A stretch of DNA of 64,000 nt, from positions 1 to 64,000 of the forward strand of contig NZ_CALHVM010000006.1 in assembly GCF_938039205.1 (NCBI RefSeq). The letters are read 5' to 3'. Both the position numbers and the translations under genes were made by a program. Positions 41,904-51,154 of the stretch are shown here, in pieces (positions within the stretch are counted from its first letter, which is position 1; each line of letters opens with the position of its first letter). This DNA is from an uncultured Campylobacter sp. Lineage in GTDB: Bacteria > Campylobacterota > Campylobacteria > Campylobacterales > Campylobacteraceae. The notes below the pieces were generated by a model. The model saw only the letters and a program-made list of their open reading frames with translations. It did not search any database and was not told the DNA's origin.

Positions 41904-42446
41904 TTAAAGCGTTACTTTCGCAAATAAAGCAGCGTCTATGCTCTTATCAAAGAGCCTAAACAGCGACAAAAGCTTGATATCTAGCGCGCCGTCGGAGGAG
42001 CTTAGATAAAAGCTATTTTGCGCCTGCTCGTCAAAAAGCCACATGTAGCTATCGTCCTTGCCTTTGGCTATCTGCGAGCTTTTATCCGCGCTTTTGCCGA
42101 CGTAAAAAAACACGTAACCGTTTGGAAAAGCAAGGCTAAGCATGTCTAAAAGCAGCGAGACTTCCTCTTTTGAACCGATATTTTCAAAAGATGGATAAAG
42201 CGCCTTTAGCGAGAAAAAGGGTAGTACAGGGCGGGCGTTTGTCGGCTTGTTTATATTTTTTAAAAAATACTCTTCAAACCAGCCGCGCTCACTATCTGTG
42301 ATCAGGATAAACGCGCGCCCTTCGAGTAAAAATTTAAGCTTCGAGGCGAGCAGAGGCGTCCACTCGGTGCGCCTCTCCTCCATCCAACTCATCAGCGAAC
42401 CCTCCTCGCGGATCGCCTCGAGCGTCCATTTTATAAAATCGCTCAT
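41904..42446 (-). CDS. hobA: DnaA-binding initiation factor HobA
   Basis: 180 residues. The whole-length match to HobA (MSDFIKWTLEAIREEGSLMSWMEERRTEWTPLLASKLKFLLEGRAFILITDSERGWFEEYF) and its place directly after lysC identify it. HobA is a Campylobacterota-specific SIS-fold tetramer that organises DnaA at oriC, a functional counterpart of DiaA. ATG overlaps the lysC stop (ATGA). Confidence 0.9.
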   Translation of the reverse strand: MSDFIKWTLEAIREEGSLMSWMEERRTEWTPLLASKLKFLLEGRAFILITDSERGWFEEYFLKNINKPTNARPVLPFFSLKALYPSFENIGSKEEVSLLLDMLSLAFPNGYVFFYVGKSADKSSQIAKGKDDSYMWLFDEQAQNSFYLSSSDGALDIKLLSLFRLFDKSIDAALFAKVTL

Positions 42447-43642
42447 TTATCGAGTTTATAAGCTTCGTGTAGCGCGCGAACTGCTAGCTCGCCGTATTTT
42501 TGATCGACTATCATCGAGATTTTTATCTCGCTAGTCGAGATCATTTGGATATTTATACCTTCGTTTGCTAGCGTTTGGAAGGCTAGAGACGCCACTCCGG
42601 TGTGGCTTTTCATACCAACGCCAACAACTGAGACCTTGACTATCTCGTCGTTGTATAAAATTTCCCTAGACGCGCTTAGCTTATCCATGCACTCTTTTGC
42701 GACGTGAAGCTCGTTTTGCGGTACGGTAAAGCCCAGATTCGTAGTGCCGTCTTGGCCTACGTTTTGGATTATCATATCTACGTTTATATTTTTTTCTGCA
42801 AGCGCGGTGAAAATCTCAGCCGCGATGCCCGGCTTATCTACCACGCCTCTTAAAGTTACCCTAGCTTGGTTTTTATCTAGCGCGATACCGCTTACTAGCA
42901 CTGCTTCCATACTCTCTTCCTTTGTTATTAGTGTTCCTTCGTTGTGATTAAAGCTGCTTCTGGTGACTAAATTTACGTTTAGCTTTTTAGCTAGCTCGAC
43001 TGAGCGGTTTTGCAGCACCTTTGCGCCTAGGCTAGCAAGCTCTAGCATCTCGTCGTAGCTGATCTTATCTAGCTTTTTAGCCTTTGGCTCGATGCGAGGA
43101 TCAGTGGTATAAACTCCGTCTACGTCGGTATAAATCTCGCAAAGATCCGCATCTAGAGCGCCTGCTATCGCCACTGCGCTAAGATCGCTACCGCCTCGTC
43201 CCAGAGTCGTCGCGTCGCCCTTTTCGTCTATACCCTGAAAGCCCGCTACGACGATGATCTTGCCCGCCTTTAGCTCCTCTTTCATACGCTTAGTATCTAT
43301 CGCCTCGATCCTAGCCTTAGTATGCACGCTATCGGTGATGATGCCAGCTAGCCTACCGCTTAGACCAACTGCGGGGTAGCCTAAATTTATCAGCGCTATC
43401 GTTAAAAGCGCGCAGGTAACGCGCTCGCCAGAGCTAAGCAGCATATCCATCGCCACGCCGTCGGGAGCCTTCGTATAATGCTCGGCGTACTCCACCAGCT
43501 GATTAGTCACGCCGCTCATCGCCGAGACTACGACTACGACGTCCGCGCCGCTTTTTTTAGTTTCTATGACTCTCGCGGCGACGTTTTCTATCCTCTCAAG
43601 CGTCCCAACGCTCGTGCCGCCGTATTTTTGGACGATTAACAT
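42443..43642 (-). CDS. lysC: Aspartate kinase
   Basis: 399 residues. Kinase domain begins VQKYGGTSVGTLERI and includes VVVSAMSGVTNQL and ATTLGRGGSDLSAVAIAG; two C-terminal ACT domains (from about residue 262) provide feedback control by lysine and/or threonine. First step of the aspartate family; thrC at 4950 uses the same pathway. Its ATG shares one base with the rppH stop (TAATG). Confidence 0.96.
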   Translation of the reverse strand: MLIVQKYGGTSVGTLERIENVAARVIETKKSGADVVVVVSAMSGVTNQLVEYAEHYTKAPDGVAMDMLLSSGERVTCALLTIALINLGYPAVGLSGRLAGIITDSVHTKARIEAIDTKRMKEELKAGKIIVVAGFQGIDEKGDATTLGRGGSDLSAVAIAGALDADLCEIYTDVDGVYTTDPRIEPKAKKLDKISYDEMLELASLGAKVLQNRSVELAKKLNVNLVTRSSFNHNEGTLITKEESMEAVLVSGIALDKNQARVTLRGVVDKPGIAAEIFTALAEKNINVDMIIQNVGQDGTTNLGFTVPQNELHVAKECMDKLSASREILYNDEIVKVSVVGVGMKSHTGVASLAFQTLANEGINIQMISTSEIKISMIVDQKYGELAVRALHEAYKLDK

Positions 43643-44109
43643 TAAATAAATCCTTTCTCTTTAAAGTAGCCAATAACCTTACCGTAGATCGGCTTTTTGA
43701 AGTGGTTTACGTCGCTCAAAACCTCGCTTGAGTTTATAAATCTATATTCGTCAAATTCGGGCTTTTTGGTGTTTATATTTATCTTCGCGCTAGGTCTTAG
43801 CCGCACCAAAAAATACTTTTGCGTCTGCCCGTCAAAGTTATAAAATTTCCTACTACTCGTACCCTCAGGGAAGTCGTAGCTAAGCCACTGCGGATACTCG
43901 CTAAGCACGTCCACGTCGTCTGTGCCTATCTCCTCTTTGAGCTCTCTTTTTAGCGCCTCGCGCGGCGTCTCGCCCTCGTCTATGCCGCCCTGTGGGAACT
44001 GCCAGATGCCGGTCATATCGCACCTTTGCGCGATAAATATCCTGCAATCAAACGGATAAGAGGGCGCAAGTATGACCGCCGCGACGTTTGGTCTATATTT
44101 CTTTTCCAT
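43642..44109 (-). CDS. rppH: RNA pyrophosphohydrolase (Nudix)
   Basis: 155 residues. Nudix box GGIDEGETPREALKRELKEEIGT fits the GX5EX7REUXEEXGU pattern, and the N-terminal RPNVAAVILAPSYPFDCRIFIAQR and WQFPQGG segments are typical of RppH/NudH. Removes pyrophosphate from 5'-triphosphate mRNA ends or hydrolyses dinucleoside polyphosphates. First of the rppH-lysC-hobA-holB-folP run. Confidence 0.92.
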   Translation of the reverse strand: MEKKYRPNVAAVILAPSYPFDCRIFIAQRCDMTGIWQFPQGGIDEGETPREALKRELKEEIGTDDVDVLSEYPQWLSYDFPEGTSSRKFYNFDGQTQKYFLVRLRPSAKININTKKPEFDEYRFINSSEVLSDVNHFKKPIYGKVIGYFKEKGFI

Positions 44110-44255
44110 CTTTTTTTCCGAGAATTTTTAATTGTGGATTTTAACGAAAAATAGTTAAGATATAGCTAAATATCGCGAGGCCGGCGGAAAAATTTGGCGT
44201 CTATACTTAAAATTTTTATTTAAATTTTAAAACTACGGATTTTACTTTTTGGGGC

Positions 44256-44303
44256 GCGGTAAAATTTGCACGTTTTACTTGGTTATACGTCAAATTTTAC
44301 CGC
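44256..44303 (-). terminator. Long hairpin after the low-complexity protein gene
   Basis: GCGGTAAAATTTG (44256-44268) pairs perfectly with CAAATTTTACCGC (44291-44303), extended by ACGT/ACGT across one bulge. It lies 23 bases beyond the stop at 44327 on the minus strand. AAATTT is in the stem. Confidence 0.6.
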
Positions 44304-44326
44304 CTTGCTCGTCAAATTTGAGCCGT

Positions 44327-45079
44327 CTATTTTAGCTCCAGTATCGCCCGCACCTCTTCGTCGGTAAACAGACTCGCGCTTTCGTGCTTCTTGCGCTCGG
44401 GTGCGGATTTTGGCTCGGCGCGCGGCGTCAAATTTTGCCCGGACTCGTTAAAATCAAACAACGCAGCCTGCACAGAGTCGTCCGAAACGGCCGTTTTTAG
44501 GGCTTCATTATAAGCGGATATTTTACTAGACGGTGCCGTTTGCGTAGCTCCGTCAAAAACAGGAGTTTCGCGCGGAGCGGCGGTTTGCGCGCTTTGGCTA
44601 GTCGGCGCAGTTTTGGTTATTTCGCTTAAAGCGCTGGTTTGCGAAATAGCTTTTCCTTGCAGATTGGCGTCTTGTCGCGGCGCATCGTCCTGACTGTTTT
44701 GCAAATTTTGCTCCCATACGGAAGCCGTTTTCTCGCTATCAGCCATTAAATTTTGTTCAAATTTAGCGTCATCGCTAGCCTGAATACCTTCAAATTTTAC
44801 GTTTTCATCAAATTTGACCGCCGCACTCTCGCCGCTACCGTCAAATTTATCATCTTGCAAAAACAAAGAGCTGTCCGATAAAAGCTCGTCCCGCTCGTAT
44901 TGGCGCGCAAAAAGCTCGCTTACGTTGATGGCGTTGCCGTTTTCTAGGCTTGACGTCCTCTCGTTTGCGCACTCGCCGAGCTCCTCGATACCAGTTATAC
45001 GCAGGCTTGGCATCACAGCCTTAAAGCTTTGCAAAATCGGCAAAAAAGAGCCGTCAAATCCATCTAAAATCACTCGCAT
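44327..45079 (-). CDS. Hypothetical low-complexity protein with conserved ends
   Basis: 250 residues. The first 40 (MRVILDGFDGSFLPILQ..AVMPSLRITGIEELGE) and last 15 (SLFTDEEVRAILELK) look like folded, conserved pieces; the middle is a disordered S/T/Q/A-rich stretch with repeated KFDG, VKFD, VKFE and NLM peptides from AAATTT motifs. No domain recognised. It lies downstream of the PepSY gene (39-base gap) on the same strand, so may belong to the iron locus or be a neighbour only. Confidence 0.6.
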   Translation of the reverse strand: MRVILDGFDGSFLPILQSFKAVMPSLRITGIEELGECANERTSSLENGNAINVSELFARQYERDELLSDSSLFLQDDKFDGSGESAAVKFDENVKFEGIQASDDAKFEQNLMADSEKTASVWEQNLQNSQDDAPRQDANLQGKAISQTSALSEITKTAPTSQSAQTAAPRETPVFDGATQTAPSSKISAYNEALKTAVSDDSVQAALFDFNESGQNLTPRAEPKSAPERKKHESASLFTDEEVRAILELK

Positions 45080-45118
45080 ATTTAGCCTTTTCAGTTTTTT
45101 GGAGCGATTTTATCAAAT

Positions 45119-46255
45119 TTATCTTTTGAGCCGTTTTAAGCTCATCCAAAAGCCGCTTATAACGAAAAATAAAACCGATGCCGAAGCTAAACAAAATATA
45201 AATTTACCGATCTCGCCCAAAAAATATCCCGAGTGCAAGCTTAAAACCGCCTTATGAATCGCAAAAAGCCTGGGCATCGAGCTTTTAGCGTCGTCAAACC
45301 TCGCATGCCTGATAATTTGCCCCTTGGCGGCGTTTATCGTCATCGTATTTACCTTATCGTCCTCTTCCAGCCCTTTGTCAAAGTAAAATATCATAAAATT
45401 TTCGCCGTCTTCTTGCGTGATGACGTTAAAAAGCTCGTAATCCTCTCTATCTCGTTTAAAAATATCTATCGCAGTTTGTAAATTGGCTATCTTAGCCTCG
45501 TCCTCCAGCGAAAATCCCCTCACTTGCGTAAAGCTCTTTTTTCTGAAAATTTCCTTTTCGCCAAGCGCGTTATTTACGAGCTTTGCCGCCCAGTCATACG
45601 ACCAGTAAAGTCCCGTAACACTCATAAAGGCTAAAAATAAGCAAAGATAAACGCCGGCAAATCCGTGCAGGCTGTACAAAAACGCATAGCCTTTGGCCTT
45701 GATTTTTAGAGCAAACGCGCGCATAAATTTAGTTTTAAAACTAGGATAATAAATTATCAATCCAGATATAACCAAAATAACCAAGGCGATAGAGCAAACC
45801 GCAACGATATGCTTGCCTATAAGCCGCAACGTCTCGTTTTTGCTAAGTCCAAGGCCTAAGTTAGTATGCAAATTTAACATTAGTCCGATAAATTTATCGC
45901 CGAAATTTTCGCCCGTTATCTCGCCCGTGTATTGGTTTATAAAATACGACTTAAACTCGCCTTTAGCATTCGTACCGGATACGCCTATAGCGTGATTTAC
46001 GTCTGAGTTTATCTTGTAGTAGCTAAGCGTAAAATTCGCTTCCCTGGCTTTAAAAATATCTAAAATTTCTCTCGCAGTAAGCTCTTTTTCGCCTCGCTTG
46101 ACGAAGGTTTTTTGTGAGTTTGCAAGGTCTATAATCTCGTCGTGGTAGGATATGACCGCGCCGCTAAGAGCGACGATAAGCAGCGGTAAAACACAGGCTA
46201 GGCTTAAAATCAAATGGACGTTAAACCAAAATTTCTTTTTCTTTAAAAACGGCAT
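45119..46255 (-). CDS. PepSY-associated membrane protein
   Basis: 378 residues with four transmembrane helices: LILSLACVLPLLIVALSGAVISYHDEI at the start, a pair near 150-215, and a last one near 340-365. Periplasmic PepSY-like segments lie between (ANFTLSYYKINSD.., INQYTGEITGENFGDKFIGLMLNLHTNLGLG). Such PiuB-type proteins are found beside siderophore receptors and are thought to reduce or release iron at the inner membrane. Downstream of the TonB receptor gene across a hairpin terminator. Confidence 0.85.
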   Translation of the reverse strand: MPFLKKKKFWFNVHLILSLACVLPLLIVALSGAVISYHDEIIDLANSQKTFVKRGEKELTAREILDIFKAREANFTLSYYKINSDVNHAIGVSGTNAKGEFKSYFINQYTGEITGENFGDKFIGLMLNLHTNLGLGLSKNETLRLIGKHIVAVCSIALVILVISGLIIYYPSFKTKFMRAFALKIKAKGYAFLYSLHGFAGVYLCLFLAFMSVTGLYWSYDWAAKLVNNALGEKEIFRKKSFTQVRGFSLEDEAKIANLQTAIDIFKRDREDYELFNVITQEDGENFMIFYFDKGLEEDDKVNTMTINAAKGQIIRHARFDDAKSSMPRLFAIHKAVLSLHSGYFLGEIGKFIFCLASASVLFFVISGFWMSLKRLKR

Positions 46256-46284
46256 CTTTCTCCTTAAATTTAAACTCGAATTTT

Positions 46285-46326
46285 AAAAACCGATAGCAGG
46301 GCGGCGATCGATACACACCGCCCCGC
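46285..46326 (-). terminator. Hairpin between TonB receptor and PepSY genes
   Basis: GCGGGGCGG pairs with CCGCCCTGC on the minus strand (46318-46326 with 46296-46304, one G-U), followed by GGTTTTT. Probably limits read-through to the PepSY gene. Confidence 0.7.
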
Positions 46327-46342
46327 TTAAATACGGCTAAAT

Positions 46343-48304
46343 TTAAAAATTTACGTTAAATCCGAGTCTATATTTAATCCCGTCGGCGATCAAAATTTCA
46401 TAGCGTCCAGATTTTGTCGTTACGTATTCGTTAAAGATATTATAAACGCTAAAATTTACGCTTGCGTTTTTAGTTAGCTTGTAGCTTGCGCCAGCGTCAA
46501 ATAGCGTATAATCCTTTATCTCCTCGTCTCCCGGCGAGCCGTAAACGGCTCTGGTTTTGCCTAGATAGTTCATCTGCGTCCAGAAATTTAGATCAGGCGT
46601 CATATCGTAGTCAAGCCCTAGTTTTACGGTATGTACGGGTAGATTGTTTAGAGATTTACCCTCGTATGCGCCCGATTTTTGCTTTGATCTAGTGTAAACG
46701 TAGCTTGAGTGCAGGGCTAAATTTGATAAAATCTGCCAGTCTGAGGCGAGCTCGATGCCCTTTACTTCGGCCTTGCCGATATTTACGCTCTCCCAGATGC
46801 CGCGCCTATAAGTCTTGCCGTTATGCACGCAAGGAACGCCCGGGCGTGCGACGCAAACCGGCTTCGTACCTAGACCGTCTTTTATCCGCGTATAAAACGC
46901 CATCGCCGAGACGTTAAGGCTCTCGTCCCCGTATGCGACGCCGGCTTCGTAGTTTAGGCTGGATTCGGGTTTTAGGTCGCTTTTGCCCAGCTGTGCTCCC
47001 ATGCCGCCGGCAAAAGGCAGGGCAAGCCCGTCGGTTCGCATCTTGATATCAGGCGTCGAGTAGCCCGCCGATACTCCGCCTTTTAGCGATAAATTTTCGC
47101 TTAGATGATATACGGCATAGCCGCGCGGAGATACGTGTCCGCCGTAGTCTTTGTCGTGATTATATCTTAGGCCGGCAGTTAGCGTGAACGCGTCGGTTAC
47201 GTCAAAATCGTCCTCGCCGTATAGCGAAAAATCATATCTCTTTATGTTTGCGGCATCGGCCGTCGTTGCCTTTTCGTTTAGCCTTTCTCTTCTGTATTCA
47301 GCCCCCAGACTTAGCGTGTTGTTATCAAAAAAATACGTTCCCTTGGTATTTAGCGTCGTCGTTTTTAGCGTGAGGTCTTGTTGTCCGCTTTCTTTCATAT
47401 GATCGTGGGTTAAAAAGCTTTCAAGCAGCAGCTTGTCGTATTTGCCCGTATGCGAGAGTGAGGCGGTATATCCGCTCATCTTTTCAAACGCAACGCTCGT
47501 ATTATCGCCGGTAGCCCTTCTTAGCGTCTTGCCTTCGGTGCGCTCGTATTTATTTACTACGCGGCGCAGATCCAGCGCTATTTCGTCGTTTTCGGTGGCG
47601 TTATACATGATTTTCGCGCCGAAATTTACGTCCTCGTTTTTGCGGTTCGTAAAGACTTGCTCGTCTTCAAATTTATGAAAATACCGCCCGTAAAGCGCGA
47701 TACCCAGCACGTCCGGGATCACTGCGCCGTTTGCGTAAAAACCGGTTTGGTAGTCGTCGTTTATCCCGCTTTTGCCTGCAAGCGTGTAGTAGCCGTTTAC
47801 ATTACCGCTAAACTCGTTTGAAAAGCCCTTAGTGATGATGTTTATGACGCCTCCCATCGCATCCGAGCCATATAGCGAGCTCATCGGCCCTCGCACGATT
47901 TCGATACGCTCGATCGTGTTTGCCGGCGGGAGGAAATTTTGAGCGCTACCGACCGCGCGAAGCCCTCTATACGCGCTATCGCTGGTCGCAGGGCGGCCGT
48001 CTATTAAAATTTTAGTGTATTTTTGACCAAGGCCTCTCATCGTAATACCGCGTCTGCTAGCCGCCCCAAGTGTCGCGCCGAACACGCCCGGAGCGTCTTT
48101 TACGACGCTTTCTATATCTTGATGATTGCGCCTGGCTATCTCTTTTTGCGAGATTACCGAAACGGAAGCGGGCGCGTCTTTGATATTTTGCTCAAAACCC
48201 GTCGCGCTAGTTACGGTAACTTCGTTTAGTTTCACTTCGTCGGCCGCCTGCGCGCAAGATAGCGCTAAGCAAGCTAGCATAGGAATTTTAGGCATACTTT
48301 TCAC
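46343..48304 (-). CDS. TonB-dependent outer-membrane receptor
   Basis: 653 residues. Signal peptide ending SCAQA, TonB-box region EVKLNEVTVTSATG, plug domain (APASVSVISQKEIARRNHQDIESVVKDAPGV; RGPMSSLYGSDAMGGVINIITKG) and a 22-strand barrel ending in the aromatic YRLGFNVNF. Resembles CirA/FepA-type catecholate siderophore receptors; the ligand is unknown. GTG start 48304 behind AAGGAG; an ATG three codons later is an alternative. Divergent from the AraC regulator with a Fur box between. Confidence 0.93.
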   Translation of the reverse strand: MKSMPKIPMLACLALSCAQAADEVKLNEVTVTSATGFEQNIKDAPASVSVISQKEIARRNHQDIESVVKDAPGVFGATLGAASRRGITMRGLGQKYTKILIDGRPATSDSAYRGLRAVGSAQNFLPPANTIERIEIVRGPMSSLYGSDAMGGVINIITKGFSNEFSGNVNGYYTLAGKSGINDDYQTGFYANGAVIPDVLGIALYGRYFHKFEDEQVFTNRKNEDVNFGAKIMYNATENDEIALDLRRVVNKYERTEGKTLRRATGDNTSVAFEKMSGYTASLSHTGKYDKLLLESFLTHDHMKESGQQDLTLKTTTLNTKGTYFFDNNTLSLGAEYRRERLNEKATTADAANIKRYDFSLYGEDDFDVTDAFTLTAGLRYNHDKDYGGHVSPRGYAVYHLSENLSLKGGVSAGYSTPDIKMRTDGLALPFAGGMGAQLGKSDLKPESSLNYEAGVAYGDESLNVSAMAFYTRIKDGLGTKPVCVARPGVPCVHNGKTYRRGIWESVNIGKAEVKGIELASDWQILSNLALHSSYVYTRSKQKSGAYEGKSLNNLPVHTVKLGLDYDMTPDLNFWTQMNYLGKTRAVYGSPGDEEIKDYTLFDAGASYKLTKNASVNFSVYNIFNEYVTTKSGRYEILIADGIKYRLGFNVNF

Positions 48305-48348
48305 CTTTAGACTCCTTATTTAAATTTAAACCCTATTTTACTATAATC

Positions 48349-48363
48349 AGATAATTATTATCA
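48349..48363. promoter_or_regulatory. Fur box between TonB receptor and AraC regulator
   Basis: AGATAAT-T-ATTATCA fits the 7-1-7 Fur consensus TGATAAT-N-ATTATCA at 13 of 14 arm positions. It lies 45 bases from the receptor start and 57 from the regulator start, well placed to repress both under iron-replete conditions. Confidence 0.8.
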
Positions 48364-48419
48364 ATACTCCGATAAACGGTAGAGGGATTTTTTATCAACG
48401 CTAAAAGGATAAAAAACAA

Positions 48420-49370
48420 ATGAAGGTCGAATTTAAAGATATTTTACGCGCAAACGAGCAAGAAGTCGCGCAAAATTCGGTGCGCTACGGACAAAGCACG
48501 TGGCAAGAGCAAGATAGAAAATGTAAGGTTGAGTTTTTTAAAGGCACAAGCGGCGCAAGCTACTGCAGGAGCGAAATAATCTGCAACAAAAGCGTAAAAA
48601 GACGGCTTGAAAGGAGCGCTGGCTACTGCTTTTTGCTCTTTAACGACGCAAGGCTCGATACTGGGCTTAAAGCGGATAAAAAAACTTTTTGTCTAAAGGC
48701 CGGAGAGTTTTGGATGGGGCGCGTGGATAGCGGATTTGAGGGTATCTGCGAGTATCAGAGCAATAACTATGCAGGACGATGCATCGTGCTAAAAAACGAA
48801 CTAGCCGACGAGCTAGCGGTATTTAAAAACCTAGGCGAAGAAAACGAAATCTGCATCCAAACGGCTAAGATAAATTTAGCCCAAAGCCTGATTTTACGGG
48901 AGCTTTTAGCTGCGAGCGAGTTTGAGGGCAAGATGCGCGAAATCTTTATGGAAGCTAAAATTTTAGAGCTAATCTACAAAAGCTTAGGCGCGCCTAAAAC
49001 GCCAGAAGCCGATGAAAAAAAGCGCGATTTTAGCGACGAATACGTAAAAATTTTAAATAAAGCTAGGCAAATTTTACTAAGCGACGTCCAAAATCCGCCC
49101 AGCATAAAAGAGCTAGCCAGAGCGTGCGCGACGAATGAATTTAAGCTAAAAACAGGCTTTAAAAGCTACTTTGGCGATACGATCTACGGGCTGCTAGCAA
49201 CCGAGCGGCTAAACGCGGCGAAAAAACTTTTAGAGCGCGGAGACGTCTGCGTGAGCGAAGCCGCAAAAATCGTCGGATACGCCAGCGCTCCGCACTTCGC
49301 AAAGATTTTTAGAGAAAAATTCGGCGTTTTGCCGACGCAAATTTTAAAACAAAAGAAATTTTATACGTAA
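48420..49370 (+). CDS. AraC-family regulator (PchR-like)
   Basis: 316 residues. A C-terminal double helix-turn-helix (SIKELARACATNEFKLKTGFKSYFG..LNAAKKLLERGDVCVSEAAKIVGYASAPHFAKIFREKFGVLPTQIL) is typical of the PchR/YqhC group of siderophore-responsive activators. The N-terminal 200 residues form a cupin-like sensing part. It probably activates the divergent receptor gene when the siderophore is present, with Fur repressing both. ATG start; AAAGGAT upstream. Confidence 0.9.
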   Translation: MKVEFKDILRANEQEVAQNSVRYGQSTWQEQDRKCKVEFFKGTSGASYCRSEIICNKSVKRRLERSAGYCFLLFNDARLDTGLKADKKTFCLKAGEFWMGRVDSGFEGICEYQSNNYAGRCIVLKNELADELAVFKNLGEENEICIQTAKINLAQSLILRELLAASEFEGKMREIFMEAKILELIYKSLGAPKTPEADEKKRDFSDEYVKILNKARQILLSDVQNPPSIKELARACATNEFKLKTGFKSYFGDTIYGLLATERLNAAKKLLERGDVCVSEAAKIVGYASAPHFAKIFREKFGVLPTQILKQKKFYT

Positions 49371-49631
49371 ATTTAACGCTCTTGCGGAGCTTTGCGGGAG
49401 TTAAGTTAAAATCAAATTTAAACATATCGGCGCGACTTTTTAAATTTAACGGGCGGCAAAAACGGCGGTAAATTTTAAAATTTAAAAGCGTCAAATAGCT
49501 TACCGGAGTCGGTTTTGCGCCTAAACCCGGCCTAAATTTACAGCAAACCGATCGCCAAACGGCGCGAAAGCCAAAACACCGCGCGATAAAGCCGCAAAAT
49601 CTGCTAAAATACGGCAAAAACAAAGGTCAAA

Positions 49632-50684
49632 ATGCTTCTTTACGTCCACATCCCGTTTTGCGAGAGCAAATGTCCATACTGCGCCTTTGGTTCGGTGGTG
49701 GGCAAACGAAATTTAACGAGCGCGTATTTTGACGCGATGATTGCGGATTTTAGGGAGCAAATTTTAAAATTTGACGTAAAAAACGGCGAGATCGAGACGG
49801 TTTTTATCGGCGGAGGGACGCCTAGCGCCGTAGACGCGGGCTACTACGAGCGGCTATTTGAAGCGGTCGCGCCATATCTGGCAAAGGACGCCGAGATCAC
49901 GACGGAGGCAAATCCAAACTCGGCAAGCCTAGCGTGGCTATCGCAGATGAAATCATACGGCATAAATCGCGTGAGCTTCGGCGCTCAAAGCTTTTTTGAG
50001 GATAAACTGAAATTTCTCGGGCGCATCCATGACGCGAGGCAGATCTACGAAGCAGTCACAAACGCCAAAACCGCGGGGCTAGAAAATATAAACGTCGATC
50101 TCATCTACGGCACGAAGCTAGACACCAAAAAACGCCTCGAGCAAGAGGCACAAAATATCCGAAATTTAGGCGTTTCGCACGTATCGGCGTATTCGCTAAC
50201 GCTTGAGGAAAATACGCCCTTTGCCGGCAAGATAAACTACGCAAAAGATAGTCCGAGGCTGGCGAAATTTATGATAGATCGCATCGAGGAGATAGGACTA
50301 AAACAGTACGAAATCTCAAATTTCGGTCAAATTTGCAAGCATAACCTGGGCTACTGGCAGGGCAAAAACTACCTTGCCATCGGTGCATACGCAGTCGGAT
50401 TTTGGCGAGATCATCGTTTTTATAACGCCTCAAATTTAAACGCTTACGTAAAAAATCCGCACGCTAAAAAAATAGAAAATTTAAGCGCGGACGAGCTAAA
50501 TTTAGAGCGCATATTTTTAGGCGCTAGAAGCATCGTGGGCATCGATCAAAACAGCCTAAACGCCGAGCAAGAGCAAAGAGCGCTGCTGCTAAAAAATAGC
50601 GGGAAATTAAAATTTAAAAACGGGCGATATTACGCCAAAAATTTCCTCACTGCGGACGAAATTTCTTTATTTATCGCGGGCTGA
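49632..50684 (+). CDS. hemW: Radical SAM heme chaperone HemW-like
   Basis: 350 residues. Radical SAM cluster C-x3-C-x2-C in HIPFCESKCPYCAFG (C10, C14, C17), followed by FIGGGTPSAV and TTEANPNS. The residue after the third cysteine plus one is phenylalanine, not the extra cysteine of true HemN, so HemW (heme delivery) is more likely than coproporphyrinogen oxidase. The preceding 261 bases (49371-49631) hold no recognisable gene. tatB follows. Confidence 0.9.
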   Translation: MLLYVHIPFCESKCPYCAFGSVVGKRNLTSAYFDAMIADFREQILKFDVKNGEIETVFIGGGTPSAVDAGYYERLFEAVAPYLAKDAEITTEANPNSASLAWLSQMKSYGINRVSFGAQSFFEDKLKFLGRIHDARQIYEAVTNAKTAGLENINVDLIYGTKLDTKKRLEQEAQNIRNLGVSHVSAYSLTLEENTPFAGKINYAKDSPRLAKFMIDRIEEIGLKQYEISNFGQICKHNLGYWQGKNYLAIGAYAVGFWRDHRFYNASNLNAYVKNPHAKKIENLSADELNLERIFLGARSIVGIDQNSLNAEQEQRALLLKNSGKLKFKNGRYYAKNFLTADEISLFIAG

Positions 50685-50749
50685 TTTATGCAAATTTGAG
50701 ATAAAAAACGCTAAAATGAGCACTTTAAAATAAAAATTTAGGATAAAAA

Positions 50750-51154
50750 ATGTTTGGCATGAGCTTACCAGAGATCATCGTCATAGCCGTCATCGCGGTG
50801 CTATTTTTGGGGCCCGATAAGCTTCCTAGCGCGATGGTCGAGATAGCGAAATTTTTTAAAACCGTCAAAAAAACGGTCAATGACGCAAAAAGCAGCTTCG
50901 ATCAAGAGATAAAAATCCAAGAACTCAAAGAGGATGCGAAAAAATACAAAGAAAGCATCGCAAAAACCACCGAAACAGTGCGAAAAAAGCTTACCTTTGA
51001 GGAGCTTGACGAGCTCAAAAAAGGCGTAAACGACGTCACTAGCGGCATCACGGACGGCCTAAACGACGTAAAAAAGAGCGTCGAAGCGGTCAAAAATCCA
51101 GGCGAAGCCGTCAAAAACGCCGTACTGGGCGATAATGAGAAAAAAGAGGCGTAA
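50750..51154 (+). CDS. tatB: Sec-independent protein translocase TatB
   Basis: 134 residues. One N-terminal transmembrane helix in MFGMSLPEIIVIAVIAVLFLGPDKLPSAM with the conserved glutamate and hinge GP, then an amphipathic helix and a lysine-rich cytoplasmic tail. With TatC forms the receptor for twin-arginine substrates. Its last base is shared with the tatC ATG (TAATG). Confidence 0.94.
   Translation: MFGMSLPEIIVIAVIAVLFLGPDKLPSAMVEIAKFFKTVKKTVNDAKSSFDQEIKIQELKEDAKKYKESIAKTTETVRKKLTFEELDELKKGVNDVTSGITDGLNDVKKSVEAVKNPGEAVKNAVLGDNEKKEA

Noticed and set aside
43642..44326. Lysine riboswitch or leader controlling lysC
   Set aside because: lysC overlaps the rppH stop codon, leaving no leader, and no lysine-box-like structure was seen upstream of rppH.
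49371..49631. Minus-strand frame between the AraC gene and hemW
   Set aside because: Basic, phenylalanine-rich sequence typical of antisense AAATTT runs; no start site, and it overlaps the AraC gene end.
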